DNA of 64,000 nt from Bacteroidales bacterium (GTDB lineage Bacteria > Bacteroidota > Bacteroidia > Bacteroidales > UBA12170): NCBI GenBank assembly GCA_021157585.1, contig JAGGWH010000037.1, positions 1 through 64,000 on the forward strand, in the 5' to 3' direction. Within the stretch, counting starts at the first letter, position 1, and the number at the start of each line of letters is the position of its first letter. The position numbers and the translations under genes are program-made. The notes below the pieces were generated by a model that worked only from the letters and a program-made list of their open reading frames with translations, searched no databases and had not been told where the DNA came from. This document shows, piece by piece, positions 47,544 through 56,449 of the stretch.

Positions 47544-47852
47544 TTAAAATTTTGTTCCTATTTGAGATAGTATTTCGCGTATGATAGTTTGCTCGTAAAC
47601 GCCACAGTTATCAATATGAACTTCCATTATAGTTCTAAATGCTGCCGCTTCGGCTTTATTTAAGCTGATTTTGTTTTTCTTTTTTAAATCTTGAAAGCGA
47701 TTAATCATTTTTTTAAGTACTCTGCCTAAAAGAAAACGTGCCATTATCTCTTTATCGGGATCCTCGCCATAAAGTTTTTTGATACTTAACATGCACTGTG
47801 CCAGTGCGGAAAACTGACTGGCTGTTAGGTCGAGTTTTATTTTATCATTCAT
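47544..47852 (-). CDS. Small unknown helical protein
   Basis: The 102-aa product is rich in Lys, Leu and Ala, mostly predicted helical (DLTASQFSALAQCMLSIKKLY), with no signal peptide and no family I recognise. It is 15 bp upstream of the phosphohexomutase gene on the same strand and is likely co-transcribed with it. Its protein-like composition and tight linkage support a real gene. Confidence 0.6.
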   Translation of the reverse strand: MNDKIKLDLTASQFSALAQCMLSIKKLYGEDPDKEIMARFLLGRVLKKMINRFQDLKKKNKISLNKAEAAAFRTIMEVHIDNCGVYEQTIIREILSQIGTKF

Positions 47853-48071
47853 ATTGCGAACTTAAATACTCTGCAAAGATATTCCTTCCTGATGAGTTTT
47901 AAAAATTTATAATGATTCTAAACATAGAGCGTAACTTTCAGTAAATCAGCCGGTAAACGCATTTTGTGAAAGGCGTAGTATTTTCAAATTGACTATAACT
48001 ATGTCGTTATCAATTAGTTATATATAAAAAAATAGCTTGTATATGAAGTGCTTCATAATTAAATTTGTTCA

Positions 48072-48079
48072 TACTTTTG
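48072..48079 (+). promoter_or_regulatory. -10 box of the rnf operon
   Basis: TACTTTTG matches TAnnTTTG, 46 bp before the GTG start of rnfB. Confidence 0.5.
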
Positions 48080-48125
48080 CGCATCAATAAGGGTTTAATA
48101 ATAAACCTTACTAAAACTTTGAAAT

Positions 48126-49076
48126 GTGAACGAAGTACTGATTTATGCAGTTGGTTCTTTAGGTGCTATAGGTGTTGTTGCCGCCATTATTTTATATTTT
48201 GTCGCGCAAAAATTTAAAGTCTATGAAGATCCTAGAATCGATGAAGTAGAAGAAGCATTACCGAGTGCAAACTGTGGTGGATGTGGATATGCAGGTTGTC
48301 GTGCCTTTGCTGAGGGAATAGTAAAAGCCGGAAATATGGAAGGCTTTAATTGTCCGGTCGGTGGTGCTAAAGTGATGGAGCAAGTAGCAGGGATTTTAAA
48401 TTTGGTGGCTGAGGTTGCTGAACCACAGATTGCTGTTGTTCGTTGTAATGGTTCTTTGGCTAATTCACCCAAAAAGGTAGAGTACGACGGAATTTCAACT
48501 TGTGCTTCGGCACATGTGCTTTATGCCGGAGATGGAGGATGCTCTTACGGTTGTTTAGGATTAGCGGATTGTGTTGCTGCTTGCGAGTTTGATGCTATTC
48601 ATATGAATCCTGAAACGGGTTTGCCTGTAGTAGATGTTAATTGTGTGGCTTGTGGCGCTTGCGTCGAAGCTTGTCCACGTGATATTATTGAGCTCAGAAA
48701 TGTGGGTAAAAAAGAACGCCGCATCTTTGTTTCTTGTGTAAACGAAGAGAAAGGTGCTCCTGCCAAAAAGAATTGTACCGTTGCCTGTATTGGATGTGCA
48801 AAGTGTTTTAATGTTTGTGCATTCGATGCTATTGAGATGAAAAATAACCGTGCTTACATAGATTACGAAAAATGTAAACTTTGTAGGAAATGTGTGACTG
48901 TTTGTCCTACTGATGCTATTCATGAGATTAATTTTCCTGTTCGTAAACTTATAGTTAAAGAAGAAAAGGAAAAGGCAAAAAAAACTGTTGAAGCAAAGAA
49001 AGTAACTGAAACAGTTAGCTCAAAGGCGAGTGCCAATGAGAAAAAAGAAGAAGTAAATAAAACTAAAGAGTCATAA
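48126..49076 (+). CDS. rnfB: Rnf complex subunit RnfB
   Basis: RnfB accepts electrons from ferredoxin. The 316-aa protein begins with one membrane helix, then the Fe-S domain (CGGCGYAGCRAFAEG ... CPVGG), and ferredoxin-type clusters (CVACGACVEACP, CIGCAKCFNVC, CKLCRKCVTVCP). A Lys/Glu-rich tail ends it. The start is GTG. It opens the operon rnfBCDGEA, the order found in Bacteroides. Confidence 0.95.
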   Translation: MNEVLIYAVGSLGAIGVVAAIILYFVAQKFKVYEDPRIDEVEEALPSANCGGCGYAGCRAFAEGIVKAGNMEGFNCPVGGAKVMEQVAGILNLVAEVAEPQIAVVRCNGSLANSPKKVEYDGISTCASAHVLYAGDGGCSYGCLGLADCVAACEFDAIHMNPETGLPVVDVNCVACGACVEACPRDIIELRNVGKKERRIFVSCVNEEKGAPAKKNCTVACIGCAKCFNVCAFDAIEMKNNRAYIDYEKCKLCRKCVTVCPTDAIHEINFPVRKLIVKEEKEKAKKTVEAKKVTETVSSKASANEKKEEVNKTKES

Positions 49077-49109
49077 AATATTCTCTTAAAAAAACTAAAG
49101 GGAAAACCT

Positions 49110-50441
49110 ATGAAAACCTTTAAACTAGGAGGTGTTCACCCACCTGAAAATAAATTATCTACTGAGGCAGTTATAGAAACTCTCATGATTCCTAAGCAAG
49201 TTGTAGTGCCTGTTGGTCAGCATCTTGGGGCTCCTGCAACTCCGGTTGTAAAGCGAGGCGAAGAAGTGAAAGTTGGTCAGTTAATAGCTAAGTCAAGTGG
49301 ATTTATCTCTGCAAATATTCACTCTCCGGTTTCCGGTAAAGTGTTTAAAATTGATAATGTATACGATGCAAGCGGTTTTCGCCGTCCATCTGTAATTATA
49401 AATGTAGAAGGTGATGAGTGGTTAGATACTATTGATCGTTCTGATGATATTGATTCTGATATCAAATTAAGCCCAAAAGAAATTACAGATAAGCTAAACG
49501 AAATGGGTATTGTAGGACTTGGCGGTGCTACTTTTCCATCTTTTGTTAAGCTGATGATTCCAGATGGCAAAAAAGTCGATTACTTGATTATTAACGGTGT
49601 TGAATGTGAGCCTTACCTTACTTCTGATCATCGACTGATGATGGAAAAAGGCGAGGAGATGCTTATAGGAGTTACGATACTAATGAAGGCTTTAAATACC
49701 AAAAAAGCAATGATTGGTATAGAAAACAATAAAGCTGACGCTATTGAACATCTTCAGAAATTAGTTGTTAAATATAACGGTATAAGTATTCACCCACTAA
49801 AAGTAAAATATCCTCAGGGAGGTGAAAAGCAGCTGATAAAAGCATTAACTGGCAGAGAAGTTCCATCAGGAAAATTACCATTGGAAGTTGGATGTGTTGT
49901 AAATAATGTTGGGACAGCATTTGCCGTTTATGAAGCTGTACAAAAAAACAAACCGCTGTTTGAGCGTGTAGTTACTATTACCGGCAAGTCGGTAAAAAAA
50001 CCTTCAAATTTCTTAGTTAGAGTAGGGACTCCTATTAAATACTTAATTGAAGCAGCTCAAGGATTGCCTGAAGATACCGGTAAAATTATTAGTGGTGGCC
50101 CAATGATGGGAAAAGCGGTATTAAATACCGATATCCCTGTTGTTAAAGGTACATCGGGTATCCTTTTAATGGCTGATGCTGATGCTAAGCGTGGAGAGGT
50201 TAATACCTGTATCCGTTGTGCAAAATGTGTAGAGGCTTGCCCTATGGGATTAGAGCCCTTCTTGCTTTCAAAATCGTCTAAGCTTGCTAAGTTTGATGTT
50301 GTAGAAAAAGAATTGGTAATGGATTGTATAGAATGTGGCTCGTGCTCTTACACTTGTCCATCTAATATTCCATTGCTCGATTATATCCGCTTAGGAAAAA
50401 ATAAAGTGGGTCAGATAATTAGAAACAGAAATCAGAAATAA
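49110..50441 (+). CDS. rnfC: Rnf complex subunit RnfC
   Basis: RnfC binds NADH and FMN and passes electrons. The 443-aa protein starts FKLGGVHPPE, with GGATFPSFVKL and EPYLTSDHRLMMEKGEE (flavin/NADH region), and two 4Fe-4S motifs CIRCAKCVEACP and CIECGSCSYTCP. It is 33 bp after rnfB. Confidence 0.97.
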   Translation: MKTFKLGGVHPPENKLSTEAVIETLMIPKQVVVPVGQHLGAPATPVVKRGEEVKVGQLIAKSSGFISANIHSPVSGKVFKIDNVYDASGFRRPSVIINVEGDEWLDTIDRSDDIDSDIKLSPKEITDKLNEMGIVGLGGATFPSFVKLMIPDGKKVDYLIINGVECEPYLTSDHRLMMEKGEEMLIGVTILMKALNTKKAMIGIENNKADAIEHLQKLVVKYNGISIHPLKVKYPQGGEKQLIKALTGREVPSGKLPLEVGCVVNNVGTAFAVYEAVQKNKPLFERVVTITGKSVKKPSNFLVRVGTPIKYLIEAAQGLPEDTGKIISGGPMMGKAVLNTDIPVVKGTSGILLMADADAKRGEVNTCIRCAKCVEACPMGLEPFLLSKSSKLAKFDVVEKELVMDCIECGSCSYTCPSNIPLLDYIRLGKNKVGQIIRNRNQK

Positions 50442-50449
50442 GATACCGT

Positions 50450-51436
50450 ATGAGTTTATTATCTATTTCGGCATCTCCACACGTTCATGGAGATAATTCA
50501 GTAAAAAAGATTATGTGGGGAGTAGTTATAGCAATGGTTCCGGCCTTGCTAGTCTCTATTTACTATTTTGGTCTTGATGCTATTAGAGTCACATTGATAG
50601 CCGTTTCGGCTTCATTGTTTTTTGAATGGTTTTTTCAAAAATACCTGATAAAAGGACCCGAGACCTATATGGATGGTTCTGCTGTTATTACAGGTCTTTT
50701 ACTGGCGTTTAATGTACCCTCTAATTTACCCTGGTGGATTATTGTGATAGGTGCACTTGTTGCTATTGGAATTGGAAAAATGTCTTTTGGAGGTATTGGG
50801 AAGAATGTTTTTAATCCGGCTTTAGTGGGTCGTGTTTTCTTATTGATTTCTTTTCCTGTTCAAATGACATCGTGGCCAAAAATTAGTCCAATAACAAATG
50901 GAATAGCCGATGCTATCACAGGACCAACACCTTTGGGAATTGTTAAAGAGGGTTTGGATGCAGGTTTAACTGTAGATCAAGTTATGGCACAAGTGCCGTC
51001 GTTTATGCAACAGTTTATTGGAGGTATAGGGGGCTCGCTTGGAGAAGTATCTGCTTTAGCAATACTGCTTGGTGGCTTTTGTCTTCTCAGAAGAAAAATT
51101 ATTACTTGGGAAATCCCTGTTAGTATTCTTTTAACAGTTTTGGTTTTTTCCGGTATTTTTTGGTTGATAGATCCAACACATTATGTAAATCCTATTTTTC
51201 ACTTGCTAACTGGAGGAATGATGTTAGGTGCTATTTTTATGGCTACTGATATGGTTTCTTCACCAATGTCGAGAAATGGTCAACTTGCATATGGCGTGGG
51301 TATTGGTTTAATAACGGTTATCATTCGTACTTGGGGTGCATATCCCGAAGGAATGTCGTTCGCTATTTTGCTTATGAATGCCGTTACACCATTATTAAAT
51401 AATGTTTTTAAACCAAAACGATTTGGGAGGAATTAA
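50450..51436 (+). CDS. rnfD: Rnf complex subunit RnfD
   Basis: The 328-aa membrane protein (about nine helices) matches RnfD/NqrB, starts ISASPHVH and carries a covalent-FMN region with AITGPTPLG (Thr in the flavin position). FGGIGKNVFNPALVGRVF is conserved. It follows rnfC by eight bases. Confidence 0.95.
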   Translation: MSLLSISASPHVHGDNSVKKIMWGVVIAMVPALLVSIYYFGLDAIRVTLIAVSASLFFEWFFQKYLIKGPETYMDGSAVITGLLLAFNVPSNLPWWIIVIGALVAIGIGKMSFGGIGKNVFNPALVGRVFLLISFPVQMTSWPKISPITNGIADAITGPTPLGIVKEGLDAGLTVDQVMAQVPSFMQQFIGGIGGSLGEVSALAILLGGFCLLRRKIITWEIPVSILLTVLVFSGIFWLIDPTHYVNPIFHLLTGGMMLGAIFMATDMVSSPMSRNGQLAYGVGIGLITVIIRTWGAYPEGMSFAILLMNAVTPLLNNVFKPKRFGRN

Positions 51437-51438
51437 TT

Positions 51439-52017
51439 ATGGCTGCTAAAACAAAATCCACATTTTTAAATATGGTTATAGCTCTTTTTGTAGTAACTGC
51501 CGTGGCTGGCTTGGCTTTGGGTAGTGTCTATAATCTGACGAAAGAGCCTATCGCGATAGCAAATCAAAAGAAATTAAACGATGCTATTAAAGCTGTTCTT
51601 CCTAATTTTGATACAATTCAAAAAATTAAGGTAGCAGTTGAAGGTACTTCTGATAGTTTACAGTTTTATGTTGCTTCTAAGGATAGTAAATATATTGGAA
51701 CCGCTGTAGAAACATTTACAATGAAAGGTTTTGCCGGATTGGTAAGGCTTATGGTTGGTTTTCTCCCCGATGGAAGTATTCATAATATTTCTGTTTTGGA
51801 ACATAAAGAAACACCTGGTTTGGGTACTAAAATGGGTGACGCTAAGTTTAAAGATCAATTTAAAGGCATACAACCAGCTACTTTTCAGTTAAAGGTTAAA
51901 AAGGATAAAGGCGATGTAGATGCCATTACGGCAGCCACAATTAGTTCTCGTGCTTTTTGCGATGCTGTTAAGCGTGCTTACGATACCTTTGAACAAAATA
52001 AAGGAGGGAATAAATAA
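51439..52017 (+). CDS. rnfG: Rnf complex subunit RnfG
   Basis: The 192-aa periplasmic subunit has an N-terminal membrane helix (about 10-30) and an FMN-binding domain with [13 protein letters not shown] and [13 protein letters not shown], where a Thr binds FMN covalently. It overlaps rnfE by one base. Confidence 0.95.
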   Translation: MAAKTKSTFLNMVIALFVVTAVAGLALGSVYNLTKEPIAIANQKKLNDAIKAVLPNFDTIQKIKVAVEGTSDSLQFYVASKDSKYIGTAVETFTMKGFAGLVRLMVGFLPDGSIHNISVLEHKETPGLGTKMGDAKFKDQFKGIQPATFQLKVKKDKGDVDAITAATISSRAFCDAVKRAYDTFEQNKGGNK

Positions 52018-52604
52018 TGAGTCAAATGAAGAATTTCACCAAAGGATTTATTAAAGAAAATCCGGTATTTGTTTTACTTTTGGGTATGTGCCCAACTCTT
52101 GGAGTAACTACTTCTGCTCTTAATGGTTTGGGTATGGGATTGGCTACAACTTTTGTTCTAATTGGTTCGAATATGGTTGTTTCTGCCGTTAAAGATTTTA
52201 TCCCTGATAAAGTGCGTATCCCTTCGTATATCGTGATTATCGCAACTTTTGTAACTATTGTTGAGCTTGTTATGCAAGCTTATCTTCCGGCACTTTATAA
52301 TCAATTGGGATTATTTATTCCTTTAATTGTGGTTAACTGCATTGTATTGGGTCGTGCAGAAGCTTTTGCCTCAAAAAATTCGGTGGGAGCTTCTATTATC
52401 GATGGACTAGGAATGGGATTGGGTTTTGCTTTTGCACTAACTCTTTTAGGAAGTGTTAGGGAATTATTAGGAAGTGGAGCACTCTTCAATTTCAAGTTTA
52501 TGGAGAGTGATGGAATGTTAGTATTTGTTTTGGCTCCCGGAGCATTTATTGTTTTAGGCTACCTTATTGCTATCATCAGTCGTTTAAATAAAAAGAACGC
52601 TTAA
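52017..52604 (+). CDS. rnfE: Rnf complex subunit RnfE
   Basis: The 195-aa membrane protein has about six helices and matches RnfE/NqrD, with [18 protein letters not shown] at the start and [16 protein letters not shown]. RnfE and RnfA form the paired inverted-topology core that probably carries Na+ or H+. Confidence 0.95.
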   Translation: MSQMKNFTKGFIKENPVFVLLLGMCPTLGVTTSALNGLGMGLATTFVLIGSNMVVSAVKDFIPDKVRIPSYIVIIATFVTIVELVMQAYLPALYNQLGLFIPLIVVNCIVLGRAEAFASKNSVGASIIDGLGMGLGFAFALTLLGSVRELLGSGALFNFKFMESDGMLVFVLAPGAFIVLGYLIAIISRLNKKNA

Positions 52605-52622
52605 TTTTAAATAGATAATATT

Positions 52623-53195
52623 ATGGAATATGCTATTATAATTATTGCCGCTATATTTGTTAACAATGTTGTTCTTGCTCAGTTTTTGGGTATTTGTCCT
52701 TTTATTGGTGTTTCAGGAAAAATATCTACTTCGGTAGGTATGGGTGGTGCTGTTTTATTTGTTATGACTTTGGCTACCGTGGTAACTTGGTTAGCTCAAC
52801 ATTATATCTTAGTTCCTTTAGGAATAACCTTTTTACAGACTATTACTTTTATTTTGGTAATTGCTGCCTTGGTGCAAATGGTTGAAATTATATTGAAAAA
52901 AGTTAGTCCTGCACTTTACGGTGCTTTGGGAGTGTTTTTACCTTTAATTACTACTAACTGTGCTGTTTTGGGTGTTGCTATTTTAACTATTCAAAAAGAT
53001 TTTAATTTAATGGAAGGTGTTGTATTTGCTATTTCTACTGCTCTTGGTTTTACTTTAGCAATGGTTATTTTTGCAGGTATTCGTGAGCATCTTGATAATA
53101 TGGAAGTCCCTAAAGGGATGGCCGGAGTTCCGATAGCTTTGGTAACGGCTGGTATTTTAGCCCTTGCTTTTATGGGATTTACCGGATTGGTTTAG
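52623..53195 (+). CDS. rnfA: Rnf complex subunit RnfA
   Basis: The 190-aa membrane protein matches RnfA/NqrE with NNVVLAQFLGICPFIGVSG and LITTNCAVLGVAIL. It is the last gene of the operon and is followed by a terminator, so the complex is complete: B, C, D, G, E, A. Rnf couples reduced-ferredoxin oxidation to NAD+ reduction and ion pumping. Confidence 0.95.
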   Translation: MEYAIIIIAAIFVNNVVLAQFLGICPFIGVSGKISTSVGMGGAVLFVMTLATVVTWLAQHYILVPLGITFLQTITFILVIAALVQMVEIILKKVSPALYGALGVFLPLITTNCAVLGVAILTIQKDFNLMEGVVFAISTALGFTLAMVIFAGIREHLDNMEVPKGMAGVPIALVTAGILALAFMGFTGLV

Positions 53196-53222
53196 CCAAA
53201 AATCAAAATCTATATATTTTGT

Positions 53223-53249
53223 AGGAAGTCTTTGGGCTTCCTTTTTTTG
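53223..53249 (+). terminator. Intrinsic terminator after rnfA
   Basis: AGGAAGTC (53223-53230) pairs with GGCTTCCT (53235-53242), one G-T pair, loop TTTG, followed by TTTTTTG. It ends the rnf operon. Confidence 0.85.
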
Positions 53250-53504
53250 TTTAAGGAGCTATTGTTCTTTCTTGCTAAATATTGTTTATTTAGAAATAAT
53301 GAACAAGGAATGTTGATTATCTCCGGTAAGCTCGCAAGCTTGGTTAACGATTGACGAACTTTAAAAATCTTTATTTGTTACTCTTTGTTCTATATTCTTT
53401 TTTTGCTTTTTCGATAGGGTATTTTAAGTTTTAATCATCATATAAATGTAAGTTCGATAAGACGACTTTTAATTTGTTATATTTATAAACTTAAAATAAT
53501 CATC
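53250..53504. other. Gene-free spacer between rnf operon and the sigma/FecR region
   Basis: About 255 bp after the terminator with no ORF or RNA gene seen. A/T-rich before the next start; no firm -10 match. The small palindrome CAAGCTTG lies near 53335. Confidence 0.3.
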
Positions 53505-54809
53505 ATGAAAACAAGGAGAATTAACCAAGTGAGAACGATAGCAGTGGTTTTCATGCTATTTGTCACCTCAATCACAAGCGCATGGGCTCTAGGGCTTGAT
53601 GCTGTAGCCAAAAAGAATAACCAAGAAAGCGATACGCTTAGTTATCGTAGTTTTAAAGGTAAGATTGTAGATGCCCAAACCAAGAAAGCCCTCGTTTTTG
53701 CCAGTGTTACGGTTGAAGATGAGAACACCGCCACCATCACTAACCTCGATGGAGATTTCCTAATTAAAATTAGTAAAGACAGTAAGTCTCAGAATCTATT
53801 TGTTTCGTTTTTAGGATATTATAACCTTTCTTATCCTTTATCAAAGTTAAAAGTAGAAGGCAATGTTTTAGAACTTCAACCTGCCGTTATTACTTTAAAT
53901 GAGGTTCAGGTTTTTCCAGATGCTCCTGAATCAATAGTTCGAGCAATGCTTCGTAGGGTGGGTCAGAATTATGCAGAAGATGCAAATTCAATGAAAGGTT
54001 TTTACCGCGAATCAATAAAAAAAAGAAATACTTATGTAGGTCTTTCCGAAGCTGTTGTTGATATTTACAAAGCGCCTTACACGAATAATTCAAATGATAG
54101 AATTCGGATTTTTAAAGGACGTAAAGGGATCAACGAACGTAAGATGGATACTTTATTATTCAAATTACAAGGAGGACCAGTTACCGCTTTATTGCTAGAT
54201 GCGATGAAATATCCTCATATCTTAATAGATGAGGAAATGCTAAAGGATTACGACTTTACAATTGAAAATATGGTAAAGATTGATCATAAATTAAATTATG
54301 TAATCAGTTTTGTTGAACGACATAAAATTAAAGACTTTCCATTATACGAAGGGAAATTCTATGTGGATATGGAAACTTTTGCTCTATCGGCTGCCGATTT
54401 TAGTTTGAATATGGATAAGCCTGAAGAAGCAGCTCGTTTATTTATTAAGAGGAAACCTTTCGGAGCAAGAGTTGAACCAACAATGGCCAAGTATTCAGTA
54501 AAATATCGCGAGCAAAATGGGAAATGGTATTTCAACTATGCTATTGGCGAAGTGCAATTTAAAGTAAAATGGAAGAAAAAGTTATTCTCTACAACCTATA
54601 CACTTAAATCGGAAATTGCAATTACCGATCGCGATGAGCATAATGTAGAAACTATTCCGAATAAAGAGCGATTTAAAAGGAATCAAGTTTTAAACGATAA
54701 AGTGGGCGTGTTTGCTGATGAGAATTTCTGGGGAAAATACAATACCATTGAGCCAGATAAATCGATTGAAGTGGCTATTAGGAAGTTGAATCGAGCTATG
54801 AATAGATAA
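53505..54809 (+). CDS. Exported protein: carboxypeptidase-regulatory-like domain plus unknown C-terminal domain
   Basis: A signal peptide (about 1-28) is followed by a CarboxypepD_reg-like domain (about 47-127; FKGKIVDAQTKKALVFASVTV, TNLDGDFLI, VSFLGY) as found at the N-terminus of many TonB-dependent receptors. The remaining 300 residues have no plug or barrel; they are shared with the STN-containing protein at 56450 (common landmarks: FYRESI/FYREAV, VDIYKAP/LDVLKRP, the end NFWGKYNTIEP/NFWGGDNFLLP). Together with the sigma factor, FecR and that protein it forms one locus. The function is unknown. Confidence 0.7.
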   Translation: MKTRRINQVRTIAVVFMLFVTSITSAWALGLDAVAKKNNQESDTLSYRSFKGKIVDAQTKKALVFASVTVEDENTATITNLDGDFLIKISKDSKSQNLFVSFLGYYNLSYPLSKLKVEGNVLELQPAVITLNEVQVFPDAPESIVRAMLRRVGQNYAEDANSMKGFYRESIKKRNTYVGLSEAVVDIYKAPYTNNSNDRIRIFKGRKGINERKMDTLLFKLQGGPVTALLLDAMKYPHILIDEEMLKDYDFTIENMVKIDHKLNYVISFVERHKIKDFPLYEGKFYVDMETFALSAADFSLNMDKPEEAARLFIKRKPFGARVEPTMAKYSVKYREQNGKWYFNYAIGEVQFKVKWKKKLFSTTYTLKSEIAITDRDEHNVETIPNKERFKRNQVLNDKVGVFADENFWGKYNTIEPDKSIEVAIRKLNRAMNR

Positions 54810-54894
54810 GCCAATGTTTAGTTGATTCACAGAGGGAAGGAGGAATACTCCAATCCTTTGGACTTTTTTGTAAATTGATATTAAATTTTAGGCA

Positions 54895-55446
54895 TTGACA
54901 TTACACGATACAGCACGGTATAAAGCCATTAAAAAAGGCAATATTCAAGAGTATGAACTCTTGTTTAGGGAATACTTCCAGCCTTTGCTGTCTTATGCAA
55001 TATCAATATTAAAATCGGAAGCCGAGGCAGAAGAAGTTGTTCAAGATATATTCTTCAATCTGTGGAGAAACAAAAAGAAACTGAATATTCATACCTCCTT
55101 TTCATCTTATCTCTACAGAGCAGTTCATAACAATTGCTTACAATTATTGAAAAAAGAAAAAAGGAAGTTGAATTATCAACAAGATCAAAGAAACTGGAAT
55201 TATCATGAGAGTATGAGCCCAGGGGAAATTATGCAGTATAATGAGCTTTATGAAAAAATAAATAATGCCATTGACGAATTACCTGAAAATTGCAAAACAA
55301 TATTTAAGCTCAACCGTTTTCAGGGTTTAAAATATAGTGAGATAGCTGAAAAGTTAGCGATTAGCATTAAAACTGTGGAGGCTAATATGACCAAAGCATT
55401 AAAACATTTAAGACGCCATATGGATAAATATGCAGCAAATTTTTGA
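54895..55446 (+). CDS. ECF sigma factor (sigma-70 family, Bacteroidota FecI-like)
   Basis: The 183-aa protein has sigma region 2 (about 20-90, FREYFQPLLSYAISIL, EEVVQDIFFNLWRN) and region 4 (about 120-175, ELPENCKTIFKLNRFQGLKYSEIAEKL). Start is TTG; no better ATG is near. The anti-sigma FecR gene overlaps its stop. Such pairs usually respond to a TonB-dependent receptor with an STN domain; here the following gene has STN but no barrel. Confidence 0.93.
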   Translation: MTLHDTARYKAIKKGNIQEYELLFREYFQPLLSYAISILKSEAEAEEVVQDIFFNLWRNKKKLNIHTSFSSYLYRAVHNNCLQLLKKEKRKLNYQQDQRNWNYHESMSPGEIMQYNELYEKINNAIDELPENCKTIFKLNRFQGLKYSEIAEKLAISIKTVEANMTKALKHLRRHMDKYAANF

Positions 55447-55454
55447 AAGAAAGA

Positions 55455-56444
55455 ATGGAAACAAGAACAAATAACAAATATTGGGAGAATATAACAGCCT
55501 ATTTCTCCAGAGAGTTAAGTGATGATGAATTAATCAATATCGAAACTTGGGCAGATGGGCAAGATGGGAAGGAGTTGCTGATGGAAATGGATAGAAAAAT
55601 GAATACTGTAGAAAAAGCCAGCTTTATGTATAATGAGAAAACCGACTTGGCTTGGAATAAATTGAATACTAGAATTCAGGAGGAAAAGCCTGAAATGAGT
55701 TTTTTCTTCAATCCCAGAAATCTCGTAGGAATCGCGGCTAGCATAATTGTGTTGTTGGGAGTGGGCTTTGGAGTTTTTAAATTATTACAAAATGATATGG
55801 AAATGAATAGCTTACAGACTGCTTTTAACCAAAGTAGGGTAGAGCTTGCTGACGGAACTATTGTACATTTAAACGGAAATAGTTCGCTTGTTTATCCCGT
55901 TGAATTTAGCGAAGAAACCCGTTCGGTAAAGCTTACTGGTGAAGCTTATTTTGATGTGAAATCAGATAAACAACATCCTTTTGTTATTGAAACAAATAAT
56001 GCTCGAATTCAAGTACTGGGGACTTCTTTTAATGTTAAAGCTTTGAATTCGCAAGGTGATGTGGAAGTGATGGTAACCAGTGGAAAAGTGAGTTTGCAAG
56101 ATATCCAGAATCCCACAAAAGAGTTGATCTTGGAAAAGGGTGATTTTGCTAGTTTAATAAATAATGAATTGCAAAATAGGTCAGTTAGCGATGAAAACTA
56201 TTTAGCTTGGCAAACCAAATTTCTCAACTTTAACAATACACCTTTGCGCGAAGTTGTTAAAACGCTTAACCGCGCCTATGCTGTGCAAATAGAATTGGCT
56301 GAGGAGAAGCTTGGCGAATTGCCTTTGACTTCTAAATACGATCAAATGTCAGTGGATGCCTTATTAGATGCCATGTGTTTGACTTTTGGCTTGGATAAAA
56401 AAGTAGAAGGAGAACATATAATACTTTATTCACCAACACCTTAA
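55455..56444 (+). CDS. FecR-type anti-sigma factor
   Basis: The N-terminal cytoplasmic part (about 1-85) holds the sigma, a membrane helix lies about 90-112, and the periplasmic FecR domain follows (ELADGTIVHLNGNSSLVYP, GEAYFDVKSDKQHPFVIET, VLGTSFNV), with a C-terminal domain (FNNTPLREVVKTLNRAY) as in Bacteroidota FecR. ATG 55455 is preferred, but a TTG at 55443 would overlap the sigma stop and is possible. FecR senses an STN domain in the periplasm. Confidence 0.92.
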   Translation: METRTNNKYWENITAYFSRELSDDELINIETWADGQDGKELLMEMDRKMNTVEKASFMYNEKTDLAWNKLNTRIQEEKPEMSFFFNPRNLVGIAASIIVLLGVGFGVFKLLQNDMEMNSLQTAFNQSRVELADGTIVHLNGNSSLVYPVEFSEETRSVKLTGEAYFDVKSDKQHPFVIETNNARIQVLGTSFNVKALNSQGDVEVMVTSGKVSLQDIQNPTKELILEKGDFASLINNELQNRSVSDENYLAWQTKFLNFNNTPLREVVKTLNRAYAVQIELAEEKLGELPLTSKYDQMSVDALLDAMCLTFGLDKKVEGEHIILYSPTP

Positions 56445-56449
56445 TTGAT